DNA from: Trichostrongylus colubriformis
Lineage: Eukaryota; Nematoda; Chromadorea; Rhabditida; Trichostrongylidae
Reading direction: 5' to 3'
Assembly: GCA_963978905.1 (NCBI GenBank)
Contig: OZ022258.1
Coordinates: 41,338,591 to 41,402,590, forward strand
DNA length: 64,000 nucleotides
In this document: in pieces, positions 46,882-58,704 of the stretch
Numbering within the stretch: the stretch's first letter is position 1
How the letters are laid out: the number at the start of each line of letters is the position of its first letter
Program-made: the position numbers and the translations under genes
The notes under the pieces: model-generated
Database searches by the model: none
What the model was told of the DNA's origin: nothing
Seen by the model: only the letters and a program-made list of their open reading frames with translations

Positions 46882-46956
46882 ATGGCACTACGCCAAGATT
46901 CGAATTCGAATCGCGGCTCTTCTCACTATCATCAATTTATCTTGGCGTAGTGCCAT
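46882..46956. repeat. Short element with perfect 18-bp inverted ends
   Basis: ATGGCACTACGCCAAGAT and its exact reverse complement bound 75 bp. Confidence 0.8.
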
Positions 46957-48684
46957 TTTTTCCCAATACGAAGTTGAGATCCTGGCCTCTCGTCACGATC
47001 ATCACACTGTCGTGGGTTGGGTCAAGGATTTTACAAAGGGAGCGCGCCACCAGAGTGCCGCCAGTCAGCGTTGGGCACATGATTTCGGTGCCGTCGCTAT
47101 CGGTGCCGGCGTCGGTGCGCAAAGTGTGGACCCTGCCCAAGTGGTAGCTTCCTGGTGCTTTACACTAAATATCCAAGATCGCGGATCCGTGCCTTGCGAT
47201 GATGCTAATCTTCATCAATACCTATGGTTTTCTTCACGCTCAATGTCCAAGTATATAACGGTGGCTGTGAGGGGCCCTACCACACAGTAAAGTCTCGCAA
47301 GGTTTTACAGAGCTACTTCGGGGTCAAATAGAGTCGGGAGGGGGGGGGGGGAGGCCCAACTTTGCGTCGACGTCGAAACTCCTTTCCGTCCCTAGGTTTA
47401 GGCTGAAATTGGATATCGGCACTATTCAACTATTCCCACACCAGATACCGCGAGCTGGTCAAAAAAATAATCTTCGCTGAAACTTCGCCTTCAAAGGTTA
47501 ATCGAGGTGTTGATCACGAATATGACATCCGTTTCCGATGCTGGCGCCAATTTGGTGCAACAACTCGTTTTCACCAAAATCGCTGAAACTTTGCCCAGGA
47601 GGGTTATTTGGGTTGCTGATCACGGATATGACATTGGTTTTAAAGGAACCGGAAGGGGGTCCGAAACAAGAGAAACATACAAAGAAATGAGCATTTCGTA
47701 ACGAACGCAGAAGGTTAGAAGCGATAATCGGTGAAAAAACCCGAACTCAAAAGTGCATCGCTGCGGTGTGTATTCGCGCCTCATTCGCATCATCGCACTG
47801 GCGTTCCGAGTTGTCCGCTGTAGGAGACGGCCGCGGGCCAACTTTAGTTGTAGCACCTGACTCCCAGCGCAGTGGAGTGGCCATTCCCAACTACATTAAC
47901 ATTCATGTAAGTACATCTAGAAACAATATAAGAAAGAACAAAAGAGAAGGTAAAAGGAATGAACAACTTTATAATGGAAACATCTTCTCTTGGCACCATG
48001 CCAAGGCGTCAAATTGGCGAGTTTGTGCAATGACGGTCACTTGAACTCGTCCACACTACGTCTGTTCTACCGTAAGCCAAAATTACTCCCTTACGGTGTC
48101 TTTAAGTGCAAGCGCCGTTTTCAGCGCCTTTCAAGATTGCGCCAGTCATGTTCATTTCTGCTATAGTGCTTATATAGCTGGAGAGCGTCATATTTCCATT
48201 ATCATCTTTCATTTGATACTATCCTACAGTCATCGTTGCACACTCAAGTGTGTCAGGTGTCAGCTCCTCCAGCCCATCAATCCTCAAGGACTCATCATCA
48301 TGCACCGGCAGCCAATCAGGCGGCGCCACCTCGATCTTCCTCCAGCCTGCGGGTACTTAAGCTGCTGCCATCCAGCAGTGGCAGTCATTCCCGGCAGTCA
48401 CCACCTCACCTCCTCACCTTCCCACTCTTCCTTCTTATATAATCCTATTAGTAATAAATATATATAGCCCATGTGTGTTGTACCTCATCGCATACCCCAC
48501 CGCTACACCTACCCCTTCAGTAATAGACGTCATGAACCTATTATCTGATAAGTGTATATTTTCGCCTAAGCCTTGAAAGGAAAGGAAAGGTTCCCTTCCT
48601 CCTCGAGGCTTAGGCAAAACTTGCAGGAACAGTGTGGTGCCCTTACTATATTTGCACTACAATGGAACTAAACGACGCTAGCGC

Positions 48685-49150
48685 CTCAAACGGATGTCAT
48701 ATTCGTGATCAGCACCCCAAATAACCCTCCTGGGCAAAGCTTTAGCGAATTTGGCGAAAACGAGTTGTTGGACCAACATGGTGCAATTGCACCAATTTGG
48801 CGCCGATGGCAAAAACAGATGTCATGTTCGTAATCAGCACCCCAAATAACCCCCTATGCAGAGTTTCAGCGAATTTGGCGAAAACGAGTTGTTGGACCAA
48901 CATGGTGCAATTGCACCAATTTGGCGCCGATGGCAAAAACAGATGTCATGTTCGTAATCAGCACCCCAAATAACCCCCTATGCAGAGTTTCAGCGAATTT
49001 GGCGAAAACAAGCTGTTGCACCAACATGGTGCAATTGCACCAATTTGGTGCAAACGGCAAAAACATATGTCATATTCGTAATCAACACCCCAAATAACCC
49101 CCCTAGGCAAAGTTTCAGCGAACTTGGCGAAATCGAAAATCAAAAATCAA
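48685..49150. repeat. 125-bp minisatellite, about 3.8 units
   Basis: Units recur near 48697, 48822, 48946 and 49070, each with AATTTGGCGAAAACGAGTTG-like and GCACCAATTTGGCGCC-like parts. Two inverted units lie at 47.5-47.64 kb. Confidence 0.85.
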
Positions 49151-52111
49151 CGAAAATTATTTTTTTGACCAACTCGCGGTATCTGGGGTGGGAATAGTTG
49201 AGTAGTGCCTTGTTTATCTTCTCCTTCCACATAAAAAAGCATATGTCAAAGCATAGGTCTCATCTGCTTTAGCCTAAGCCTAGGGAGGGAAAGGAGCTTT
49301 GACGTGGGTGAATGGCGACGCAAAGTTGCGTCTCCCCCGACTTTATTTGACCCCTTCTTCGTTTCTACGTTTCTACTCGTTTTTTGTCTGTTCGCTATTG
49401 GCTTCTACTATGAGCATTTTCAATGCTTCTTGCATCGACCAGTTCTGGAATGCTGTGGGGGTTGCATGTTTTTATTAAGGCTGCGTGGTTTTGTTTATTG
49501 ACTTTACTATTCATGTATTCATTTTTCTCAAGTAAAGCATAGGTCCTGATATCAACTGAGTGTGAAAACCAATGGTTATAAAACGGTATCGGATGAGGGA
49601 CGACAGCACGACAATGAGTACCTCCCCATTCCCCAACTACGTTCGCACCTTTTTCTCGACTCTCTTTCCTGCGTGCAGTTGCAATTGGCTCGTAATTTCA
49701 GTGATTGTAACGGCGAACATCTTACTAGGAACTCCATACTTGCACATTCCGGACGCTACACTGCAAACTGCGAGCTTCCACAATGGACGACTCGTCGAAG
49801 CTCTTACGGCTTCTTACTACGAAATTGGTGAACGAGGTACCAACGCTATCCATTTCTGTTCGAATGGTTCAATTTTTTTGAAATGTTGAAAGTGGAGGCG
49901 GTGATGCTTCCTGTTCCAGGCCGTGAATAACACCAACAGAAATCTATCCACGGAATCAACAGAATTCAAGAAATTGAAGAAGGAGGTCCGGGTTAATGAA
50001 GGCGCTATTGATGAATACGTCGAGTACCTGTTCATATCGCTGAAGGTTCGTCTATGTACTTTTTATGTAGACCGCAATATTGCAAGTGAATTTCTCAATG
50101 TCTGCCCCTTCTACTGGTGTTGTCCGTGTGCCTCTAGCATTATTGACATGGACTAAGACTCTGCCTAATTCATAATTAAGGTAATAGTAGTAGCTTTAAA
50201 ATGGGGTCGCAATCTTATCTCTCAACTAGGACTGTTGAAGCAGTTTAGGCCTAGCAGCTGAGTTGCTGCACATTGTGCAGAGTGTATATAGGACGCCTTC
50301 TTCTAGTGATCATGAAATCCTCCATGGGCATTTGGTATGGTACCATGGTTTGTCTCATTTGGTAAAGAACGAGTGGCAAGGCAAAATTTATTGAGTATCA
50401 ATTTGAATCAACTAAATGGGGAGGTTACCAATCTTCTACCGGTAGTGGCCTGCACAAACTCTCAACCATGTTATTCTCTGATCCAGTCTGGCCTTTACCA
50501 ATTATTGTCGCATAGATTATCTGAGATCTGTGACTCAGTGACAGCAAAGCCACGAAACTTGTAAAAGTGTCCTGTAAAACAATTTCGAACGATAGTTGAG
50601 AGGTGACCGTTCTCTTTCTTGTGCACACCCTCAGTGCTCACATATCTGCTTTTTTCGCTAGTTTTCCGGTTTTTGGAAAGTTTCTCTTGCACACGCAAGA
50701 TGAAAACTGCAGCACTCGACAGAATAGAGGGCGCGTGGTGATTCCCTGGAAGAGAGAAGTTTTTACTGCCGTTGAGTGTACAGGTGATCCTATGAAAGTT
50801 TCCACTAGTACAATGTGATGCTTCCTTAGCGCTCCGACTCGGGAAGAAGACAAGCACTAATGTCACTTTTTGATTACTTCTTCAACCGCTCGCACAAATT
50901 TCGCCTGAAAACGGTGGACAAATTGCAGGTTAGTACAGAAAGGCTGTCTCTTAAGGTAACTACTTGACGATTATATATAGTATGAAAGACGTATGCCAAT
51001 TAAGGAGTTACTCCTGCTAGTTTGCGAAACAGATCCTCAGCATCATCCTCTTCCAGGGCCAAGGGCGGAAGCAAAAGAATTGAAGGTAATTTTTTGAACA
51101 CCGCGAATTCTTTTCTTGTTATTCACTTTCCAGGCTTATTCTATAAAAACAGTTAAAAAATGGCATGAGAAGTTTGGTGCCGGTTATGACAAGCTAAATT
51201 ACGTTAGCGATTTTCTACGAGAATCCAAGGTAGGTTAATGCTGTCCTTCCTACCATGTGTGATCAACATGATTTTGTATTAAGGCTGTAGATTTCGATTC
51301 AGCTTCTGCAGAACTTTTAGCTGAACGGATTAGGAAAGATGCAGAAGATCGAAAGAACGAGGAGTTATCGCGAAAAGTAAGACCCTTGTCCTCAAACGCA
51401 CTTTATTTTTCAGTAGATTGCTTGCACCTCTTTTCATAGATTTCGTTGTAGTGTTTTGTGCTGATTGATAAGAAATCATTCAGATTGTGGCTAACGTTTG
51501 CCGAAAATTTGATGAAGTCAAAGATGATATAGAAAAGTGCATAGCTTCTGCTGATACGGCGCTCTCAATCCTAGTGCCTGTCTTCTGTACGGAGTTCGAG
51601 GAGAACACGGCGAAGAGCCCTCATTCTTTGAGAAACAATCAAGAGTCTCAAGAAGTGCAGGTATTTTTAAGAAAACTTCCATACGCCTTTGTTCTTCCAA
51701 AGGTTACCGGACTAGAATGTATACTTCTGTAATTCAATTGCTGTTTTCTTCCTTGTACCAATAGAACCAAGAAGATTGCATGTATCTCCCGCGAAGTGAT
51801 GGTTACGTCGTGTTAGCTATGTCTTACTGTAAAGGGATGACGGTTGGGACTAAAAAGTCGGTGTGACATTTCTCTTTAACGAAATGGATCTTCTCAAAAA
51901 TAAGGAGGGCTTTATTTCGATTTCTCCTTTCAAATTGACATTTTTTAAGTATTATGTCACGATAGCATTACGCAGTCATGAATACAGTGGAATAGACTTG
52001 TACGTAGGATAGGAAAAAGTTGTCTGAATAATCTGTGCCACAGAGTCAGAGACCACAGGCCTCCTCAGGGTCGGTCGAGCTAAACATCCGTGCGTCCCAA
52101 CTTACATTCGG

Positions 52112-52186
52112 TCGCATCCATCAAGCCGAACACCGAGCGCTACGGCGCTTTCGCCGTAGCGTTCGGTGTTCGGCTCGATGGGTGCG
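52112..52186. repeat. Copy-2-specific long palindrome
   Basis: Arms of about 35 bp with very few mismatches surround the loop CTTT. Copy 1 keeps only the left arm region. Confidence 0.85.
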
Positions 52187-52403
52187 CTTTTTGGCTCAGC
52201 TTTTTGACATAATGGCACACACTCTCTACTTTCCAATTTTTTTGGAGACACTCAACTTAGATGTCGTATCTTTTGAAGCGATTAGTATTTGAAAGAAACT
52301 GTATGTTCACTGTTTCGGAAAAAACGCATCCATTCTTGGCAAGACTTGTTCATGCGCTTATGTGCGTAAACTCTCCTGTTCTTTCCCAACACCTGGTACA
52401 GTC

Positions 52404-52523
52404 GGAGCGCTTGATAGGGCGTGGCCTACAGACTTGGGTGAGTGTATCTAACTCCCACACTCCGCCACACACTCACTCTCGTCACTCACCGATCTCCGTA
52501 AGCCACGCCCTATCAGGGACTCC
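52404..52523. mobile_element. 120-bp foldback MITE in UVSSA intron 8, copy 2
   Basis: Orthologous in position to the 36501-36620 element, with the same ends. Confidence 0.7.
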
Positions 52524-53863
52524 AAATTGGGGTATATCTTGGGTCTTGGTCTACGAGCTGTTCTGGTAACTGTTACAGGCCGCACATGGATATACCGGCT
52601 CTGACACGATTTCTGTTGTATTAGAATCGCTGACTCCAGAAGTTACAATTAGTGAGGACAATGAGGCCTTACTGGAAAGTGTGAGAGATGCAAAAGTTAT
52701 GTTGGATGTCTACCGAAATAAAATTGTCAGGTATGTTGCATCCTTACAGCAATAAGCATACTTTCGTCATTCTGAATAACAGCTTGTCACTTTATCACAG
52801 CTGGCAACGCAAAATAAATGGAGCCCTTGGCGTTGAATTACTCACACGAAACTTGACGTCACTGAAAAGTAGAATTGATCAACGATGTGCGAAAATTGCT
52901 GAACTGAAGCTCAAGCCGAAGAAGCAGAAACGAAAGGGTGCAGATTCCAGCGACAGTGAAGAAAGCGACCTCGAAGAGGTTCCCGAAAAACAATGTATTA
53001 CCTACTACTCTCATTGCAATAGTGATACTTCACAATGTGGTCTCTCGTTTTAGTGGAAGACTTTATGCAACCTGATGAAGTTCCGCGGCATATCATGGAA
53101 CGAGTTAAGCAGCTAGAAGAAGAGGATCGTTCAGAACAACCATGTTCCAGTAAATCATTGGAGACAGCGCCGTCTTGTTTAAAGCAGGTAGTCAATACTT
53201 TGATCTAGCCTTCTTATGAACACCCTACCTAAGGAAAGGTCGTCAGTTTATAATCTTGGTAACGCTCTACTTACAAGGGAAGGACCCGATTCAAAGTGAC
53301 CGTTTGTAATGGGATACTTACGAACTACGTATTTTCGGACGCTGATCTTGAATCTACTCTCCACATTAGCAAAACTATTTTAGCAGAGCTAGGAGGCCCT
53401 TTTTCGAGAACGTCGACTAAAGTACATTACAGGAGAATGGAAAAATGACTTGACTTCCTTGACTTAATCGGCTGGCAAGTTGCTTGACGCGGTCATGCCG
53501 CATCTTCGCCGAGGTGTATTGTCCATGAGCTGAGCTGAGCCCATTGATCACGATCTTCAGCGATAGGTCGAATGGAATCCACCCACTCTCGCTGTTCCAT
53601 AATCTGCCAAACGAAATGGCTCGCTCAAACTGCCGATCAACGCCGAGCGTCCCCAGGTCTTCCTTCACCACATCTGTCCAGAATCTCCGCTTGTGGACGG
53701 GCGGCCTCCTCCAGCTGGGATCCGGAAGCATCCTCAGGGAAAGTTGAACAAGGCGATCCGACTGTCTCCTCAAAAGGTGACCCAGGAAGCGCAGACGATT
53801 ATGCGTGACTACTTCCGATGGAGGGAGAAGATGTTGCTGTTTCCCACGATCATCCTCCTATAT

Positions 53864-54195
53864 TGTGGTTTACGTGTTCCGTCAAAATGAAACGCGATAC
53901 GCGAGTAATAACTCCAATACACGAGTGCACACGGTTAGATCCAACAATTTTATTAACGAACGCAATAAGCGACAATCGAGAACAATCAAATAGAAATCAC
54001 CGGGAGGATGAAACAAGGAAACAGGGTCGTTCCGAAAGGGGGGAGCGGTTGGCTGGGGCTGACGCCGTACAAGAAAACAATGACGATCTTCCTGAAAGTA
54101 GACTCGCTCTATATAGTGGCATTCCCGCCAGATCTCCCTCGAGTCCGCGCCTTAATGTGCCCGGCGCTTGACCGGTAGGCCGCCTTTGACCAACA
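53864..54195 (-). repeat. 3' LTR of the Gypsy element
   Basis: 332 bp, starting TGTTGG and ending CCACA in element orientation. Confidence 0.93.
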
Positions 54196-55930
54196 CGCCC
54201 CCCCTCGGGGATGACATCGCCCTCGATGTCAAGAATCTAGAATCTGGCAAGGGGGGCAACATTGCTCCCGCGGCTTTCCTGCTTGCCGCCTCATATAAAT
54301 ACTTAGGTACACCGGCTCCTACGTGGTTACTGAAAAACTGTCCACTAGCTTCAGGTGCACCAGCCTCAATAAATAATTTTCCATCAATTATTTTACAACT
54401 AGAAGTCACGAAAACTTTACTGTCATCGTCTATTCTTACCAATGTGCTATCTAAAGCACTCCACAGTTCCTGAACTGCTCGCCAATTTGCCATATTTCTT
54501 TCATTCACGGGTGGCCACACAGTCACAATTTTTCCTCCGCTAGTCACTTGGGTTTTCGCCATCCTTAGCAGCCTCTTCATCTTTTCCTCGTCCAATTCCG
54601 AATCAGTTGGCCATACTATTACCCATGTACGAAAAATCGACCATCCTTCGAGGATTTCCAACAGTCGACCAAACGAAACGGCCATTTTCACCACGATTTC
54701 TCCTCTTTGGCCGTCTTTCTCCAAAGCTAGCGCTCCTTCTCCGGCTACGAATCCGATAGGGCCTTCTTTCTGGGGTCGTGAGCGAACCGCGTCTTCTTTC
54801 ACCTCTCGCCGTACCGCTCTTAGTGCTTCATCGTATGACTTGTCAAAATAATATCCCTGTATTGCTGCATGTTGGACGATTTTTTCCGTATTCATGATGA
54901 AGTCCGTCCAATCGATACACTTATTGTAGGCCAGCTTCAGTACATCCTTTAGCGCTTCAGCATCGTAGCATACGGCTCCTTCTCGATGCATTCTTATTTT
55001 TTCTCCCACTTGGATGTCCGTCCTTCTGAAAATACTAGTGGCGAGCCAGGCGTCCCATAACGTCGTTATCGGCTCCTTCGCCACTGCTCCGGGAAAACTT
55101 GTGTTCCCTATTTCCTTCAACGTGCTCCCTTCAAAACACTTGTCTCCGCACAGGAACATCAGATGTCCTTTCTCCAACGGACTTAACAGCACAGCGCCAC
55201 TGAAATGCGAAACTTTATTGCAACGAACATTCACTTTTGCTGGTTTTCTACCACGTTTCCCTCTCCTTGTTCTTGTGTCGACAGGTTCATCGGGAATACA
55301 ATTCGGCACTACTCTTAACATGTCGAATTGTACTCTAATGGGGTCTTCGTCTTCCCCTATCCTGCTAACTAGAGCTGAATTTTGGCTCGTTTCGAGCACC
55401 CTGTATGGCCCCGACCACTCTGATATGAGTTTTGGATGCGAATTGAGGGCCTTCTCGCTGGGACTTAACACATACACTCGGTCTCCTACCTTTGCGTGCT
55501 TTTCCACATCCACCTTTTTTCTCCTGTCATACTCTAACTTCATCTGATCCCTCACGCGCTTATTATATTTCCTGACTCTATCGTGGGATTCAGCCACTGC
55601 CGTAAGTAGCTGGGACTTGTAATCCTCGATATTTTTGTCCATTGCATACCAACTTACGCCACCATTCGGCACAATAGATGATGGGAAATTCGGATCCATT
55701 CCGTGCAACACAAAATATGGACTTTCACCAGTTGCGCGGTGTGGCGTCATATTATACGCCATAAGACAGAAAGGCAATCTTACATCCCATTCCATAGGTG
55801 TTACCGTGCTTCGACGAAGCATCGCTACTATCGTACCATTCAGCCTCTCTGTCAGCCCATTCTCCCTTGGGTTGTATCCCTTAGTCGTGATGTGCTCAAT
55901 TTTCGTAATTTTAGTGAGTTCTGCCATCAC
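54152..55930 (-). CDS. Gypsy integrase C-terminal part plus unknown extension
   Basis: 592 codons. Residues 1-230 continue the integrase: the catalytic Glu lies at about residue 28 in ENGLTERLNGT, followed by the C-terminal barrel with VGDRVYVLSP and PYRVLE. From about 233 to 592 there is a further domain not recognised, with WVIVWPTDSELDEEKMKR and GGKIVTVWPPVNERN. It has no signal peptide or membrane segment, so it is not an envelope protein. The frame is offset from the upstream pol frame near 55930. The last codons run into the 3' LTR. Confidence 0.85.
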   Translation of the reverse strand: MMAELTKITKIEHITTKGYNPRENGLTERLNGTIVAMLRRSTVTPMEWDVRLPFCLMAYNMTPHRATGESPYFVLHGMDPNFPSSIVPNGGVSWYAMDKNIEDYKSQLLTAVAESHDRVRKYNKRVRDQMKLEYDRRKKVDVEKHAKVGDRVYVLSPSEKALNSHPKLISEWSGPYRVLETSQNSALVSRIGEDEDPIRVQFDMLRVVPNCIPDEPVDTRTRRGKRGRKPAKVNVRCNKVSHFSGAVLLSPLEKGHLMFLCGDKCFEGSTLKEIGNTSFPGAVAKEPITTLWDAWLATSIFRRTDIQVGEKIRMHREGAVCYDAEALKDVLKLAYNKCIDWTDFIMNTEKIVQHAAIQGYYFDKSYDEALRAVRREVKEDAVRSRPQKEGPIGFVAGEGALALEKDGQRGEIVVKMAVSFGRLLEILEGWSIFRTWVIVWPTDSELDEEKMKRLLRMAKTQVTSGGKIVTVWPPVNERNMANWRAVQELWSALDSTLVRIDDDSKVFVTSSCKIIDGKLFIEAGAPEASGQFFSNHVGAGVPKYLYEAASRKAAGAMLPPLPDSRFLTSRAMSSPRGGVLVKGGLPVKRRAH

Positions 55931-58704
55931 ACTATTCTCAACTCTCCCCCTCTATCGGACAAAATCTTCTTCGGCCAACGACAACCTTCCGCAATCCACC
56001 GCAGGAACAGCACTTTAGCCACGGTTTCCGCCGATTTGTCCGCTACTGGATAGGCTGCGGCAAACTTTGAGAAGTGGTCAATTACTGTAACCGCGTACCT
56101 GTTACCGCTAGTCGTTAGGCCTAATTCCAGGATGTCTACACCTACAACCTCGTATGGTTTTGACGTGACTATAGGTTTCAGTGGCGGTACCATCATCGCC
56201 CTAGGATTGTGCACAAAGCATCGCTGGCATTCGCGAGTCCATTTTCTGATATCTTGCAACATGTTAGGCCAAAACACTTCTTTTTTTAGTCTGTTATATA
56301 GTTTGTAAGCACTAAAGTGCCCTGCAAATGTACCAGAATGTGCTTCCTCAAAGATACTCCTTCTCACACTCTTAGGTACAACGAACACTAGCTTCCCTTC
56401 ACTGCGGTACGTCCTCAGTTCACCGTCCTCTATTACAAAGTCAGCGATACGCACGGAATCTCTTGATCCCGTCCATGTCTTAGCGCCGTCTACGTTTCCT
56501 TCATTAATGGCCCTGATTACATCAGCAAACTCGGGGTCTTCTTTCAGCTCGCCCATCCACTTCGTCTCCTCTTGGACCTGCAGAGTGCTCACCACTGCTT
56601 CACCAATTCCACTAAGAGAAGTCCTACTCAACCACTGTGTTGGCCCTCGACTTAGAGCATCAGCGACTACATTCGTCTTACCTTTAACATACTTTATCTC
56701 AACTTTATACCTCTGTATCTCCAAAGACCACCTAAGAACTCGAGCGGACACGTTATTTCGCTTGAAAAGCGCTGTCAGAGGTTGGTGGTCTGTCAGCACT
56801 ACCGTTGGCAGACCATATATGAACATATGAAACCTGCGAACAGCGAATATTACTGCTAACGCTTCTAGATCCGTGACGTGGTAGCGTCTTTCGGCCTTAC
56901 TTAGACTTTTCGAAGCAAAGTAAACCGGATGCAACTGCTTATCGTCTCCCTCTTGTGACAATACGACACCTAATCCAGTAGTAGACGCATCGGTACATAT
57001 GATAAAGGGTTTCTCCCCCTTCCTAGCACTTTCTATATCTGGCTGCATTAGGACAGGAGCTGACGAGATCATTTCTTTCAACTTTGTAAAAGCTTCCTCA
57101 TGCTCATCTGTCCACCTCCAGGAGGTTTTCGGGGACGTCAACGCAAATAAGCATCCTGCGATCTTTGAGAACCCCAAGCAAAACTTGCGATAGAACGAAG
57201 CCATTCCAAGGAAAGTACGTAACGCTTTGACATCTTTTGGAGCTGGGTACTCCGTAATTGCCTCTACCTTCTTAAGGTCCATATGTACCCCTTCCGCATC
57301 GATGACATGGCCCAAAAAGCTCACTTGTCGCTGCAGTAGCACACACTTCTGCGCTTTGAGGCGCAATCCAGCCTCCTGCAGCTTAGCACACACCCTCCGT
57401 AACAATTCCAAGTGCCGCTCTCGTGACTCAGTACAGATAATTATATCATCTATATAACAGAAGACCTCCGTTCCTACCAGCTCTTGTAGCACTGTGTCCA
57501 TCAGCCTTTGGAAAACAGCTGGGCTAGTGCTTAATCCAAAAGGTGTGACCCTGAACTGAAAAAGGCCCTCAGTCGTAGTGAACGCCGATTTCTCTTTTGC
57601 AGTCTCCGAAAGCGGAATCTGCCAGTAGCCGCTGCACAGATCTAACGTTGAAAACCACTTCTTTCCTGCCATACTCTGTATTATGGCGTCAAGTGTAGGC
57701 AGCGGATACGAGTCCAGTTTTATCCGTTTATTCAGCTCTCTATAGTCCACACAAAGGCGCAATGTTCCATCTTTCTTTTCAACCAGCACTATCGGGAATG
57801 CCCACTCCGAACTACTTTTTTCGATAATATTCCGATCTTGCAAATCACATAGCAGTTCCTTCAGCTTTCTCCTAACTCCTAATGGGACGGGACGTGTTTT
57901 CATCTTTATCGGCTTATTGTCCCCAGTGTCTATGTCCATTACCACCTTATCAGTTCCAGTTAGTTCCGTATCTGACACAGAAAATGCTTCGGGATACTCA
58001 TCCAGCACTTCTATAATATCGTTACTCAAGTGCTCCTCACCTGAACCCTGCTTAATCTGTTCGATCAGTAGGGCACGCCGTTCTTGCTTACTGTTTGCCC
58101 CCTGCGCTACGTCCTCTATCATGCATGGGTTAAAATTCTCCCATTTCTCCTTCCACTTTTCCGTACCCCAGTAGCCAATTTCCTCTCCCTGCCCGAGGAT
58201 CATTGGCTGATCACTTAGATTCACTGCGGGTATCTCCATCTTACGGTCTGTGATTCTGAAAACTCCACAGCTCAGTCCTCGCCTGGATGGCCAAACGACA
58301 CCTTCCGTCGTTTGTTCTCCAACATCACAATGGGCCGAGACTAGCCTAGCTCCACGTGGCGGGATGTACATCCTCTTTGCCACCGTCACTGGCCTCGCTT
58401 CAGAGCCTCTCTCACTGTGCATGTCTGACTTCAGCTGTGACAAAACCAGACTGACTCCTAAGTCACCTAGGGAATTGGTTCCCAGCAGTATTTCATCGTC
58501 TCTCGCATCCGAGATATAAAAAGCGACGTTACTGCTTTTACCATTTTCCAACTCAACCTCAATCTTAACAGCGCCTAGGAACTCCATTTTGTTATTAGAT
58601 GCATCATACACTGGCACTTTTTCACCATTTCTTATAACTTCCAGCTTGTCCACATCAAAGCCTCTGTCCTTGGCCCTCGCCAACACTCCTACAGGCACTA
58701 TACT
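55927..58704 (-). CDS. Gypsy pol: partial protease, reverse transcriptase, RNase H, integrase N-terminus
   Basis: Numbered from 58698 the frame has 923 codons. The start is the C-terminal part of a retropepsin (ILLGTNSLGDLGV). Reverse transcriptase covers about 275-455 with LDLCSGYWQ and the YIDD active site at 415-418. RNase H covers about 563-685 (CTDAS, DLEAL, TDHQP). The integrase zinc finger has H787, H794, C824 and C827, and the first two catalytic Asp are 855 and 915. The frame stops just after the second Asp because of a small frameshift. The Asp-Ser/Thr-Gly triad of the protease is not seen; at the expected place the gag frame ends with NTR. Confidence 0.93.
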   Translation of the reverse strand, partial: SIVPVGVLARAKDRGFDVDKLEVIRNGEKVPVYDASNNKMEFLGAVKIEVELENGKSSNVAFYISDARDDEILLGTNSLGDLGVSLVLSQLKSDMHSERGSEARPVTVAKRMYIPPRGARLVSAHCDVGEQTTEGVVWPSRRGLSCGVFRITDRKMEIPAVNLSDQPMILGQGEEIGYWGTEKWKEKWENFNPCMIEDVAQGANSKQERRALLIEQIKQGSGEEHLSNDIIEVLDEYPEAFSVSDTELTGTDKVVMDIDTGDNKPIKMKTRPVPLGVRRKLKELLCDLQDRNIIEKSSSEWAFPIVLVEKKDGTLRLCVDYRELNKRIKLDSYPLPTLDAIIQSMAGKKWFSTLDLCSGYWQIPLSETAKEKSAFTTTEGLFQFRVTPFGLSTSPAVFQRLMDTVLQELVGTEVFCYIDDIIICTESRERHLELLRRVCAKLQEAGLRLKAQKCVLLQRQVSFLGHVIDAEGVHMDLKKVEAITEYPAPKDVKALRTFLGMASFYRKFCLGFSKIAGCLFALTSPKTSWRWTDEHEEAFTKLKEMISSAPVLMQPDIESARKGEKPFIICTDASTTGLGVVLSQEGDDKQLHPVYFASKSLSKAERRYHVTDLEALAVIFAVRRFHMFIYGLPTVVLTDHQPLTALFKRNNVSARVLRWSLEIQRYKVEIKYVKGKTNVVADALSRGPTQWLSRTSLSGIGEAVVSTLQVQEETKWMGELKEDPEFADVIRAINEGNVDGAKTWTGSRDSVRIADFVIEDGELRTYRSEGKLVFVVPKSVRRSIFEEAHSGTFAGHFSAYKLYNRLKKEVFWPNMLQDIRKWTRECQRCFVHNPRAMMVPPLKPIVTSKPYEVVGVDILELGLTTSGNRYAVTVIDHFSKFAAAYPVADKSAETVAKVLFLRWIAEGCRWPKKILSDRGGELRIV

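Larger units (their letters stand above)
46290..49360. repeat. Large inverted-repeat region with G/C tracts
   Basis: A segment at 46.29-46.42 kb recurs in the same orientation at 47.31-47.42 kb and inverted at 49.23-49.36 kb; the inverted match extends inwards through a repeat shared by 47.45-47.64 and 48.68-49.20 kb. It looks like one or more decayed foldback elements. No gene is supported inside. Confidence 0.55.
49783..53187 (+). pseudogene. UVSSA: UVSSA copy 2, 5' part
   Basis: Exons equivalent to copy 1 lie at 49783-49836, 49920-50045, 50830-50928, 51005-51085, 51134-51229, 51284-51376, 51484-51660, about 52257 (exon 8), 52579-52730, 52801-52994 and 53054-53187. Exons 1-7 and 9-11 are open with good splice sites and only scattered substitutions. 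Exon 8 has an extra T that shifts the frame, and the copy-1 donor GTAGTA reads TTAGTA. A short palindrome has also grown in intron 7. The rest of the gene resumes at 63394 after about 9.5 kb of inserted elements. Truncated or rescued products cannot be excluded. Confidence 0.8.

Noticed and set aside
48742..49143. Minus-strand frames repeating GVLITNMTSV
   Set aside because: Translation of the 125-bp minisatellite.
54152..55930. Third Gypsy frame as an envelope gene (endogenous retrovirus)
   Set aside because: It starts with integrase sequence and the extension has no signal peptide, membrane segment or Cys-rich ectodomain.
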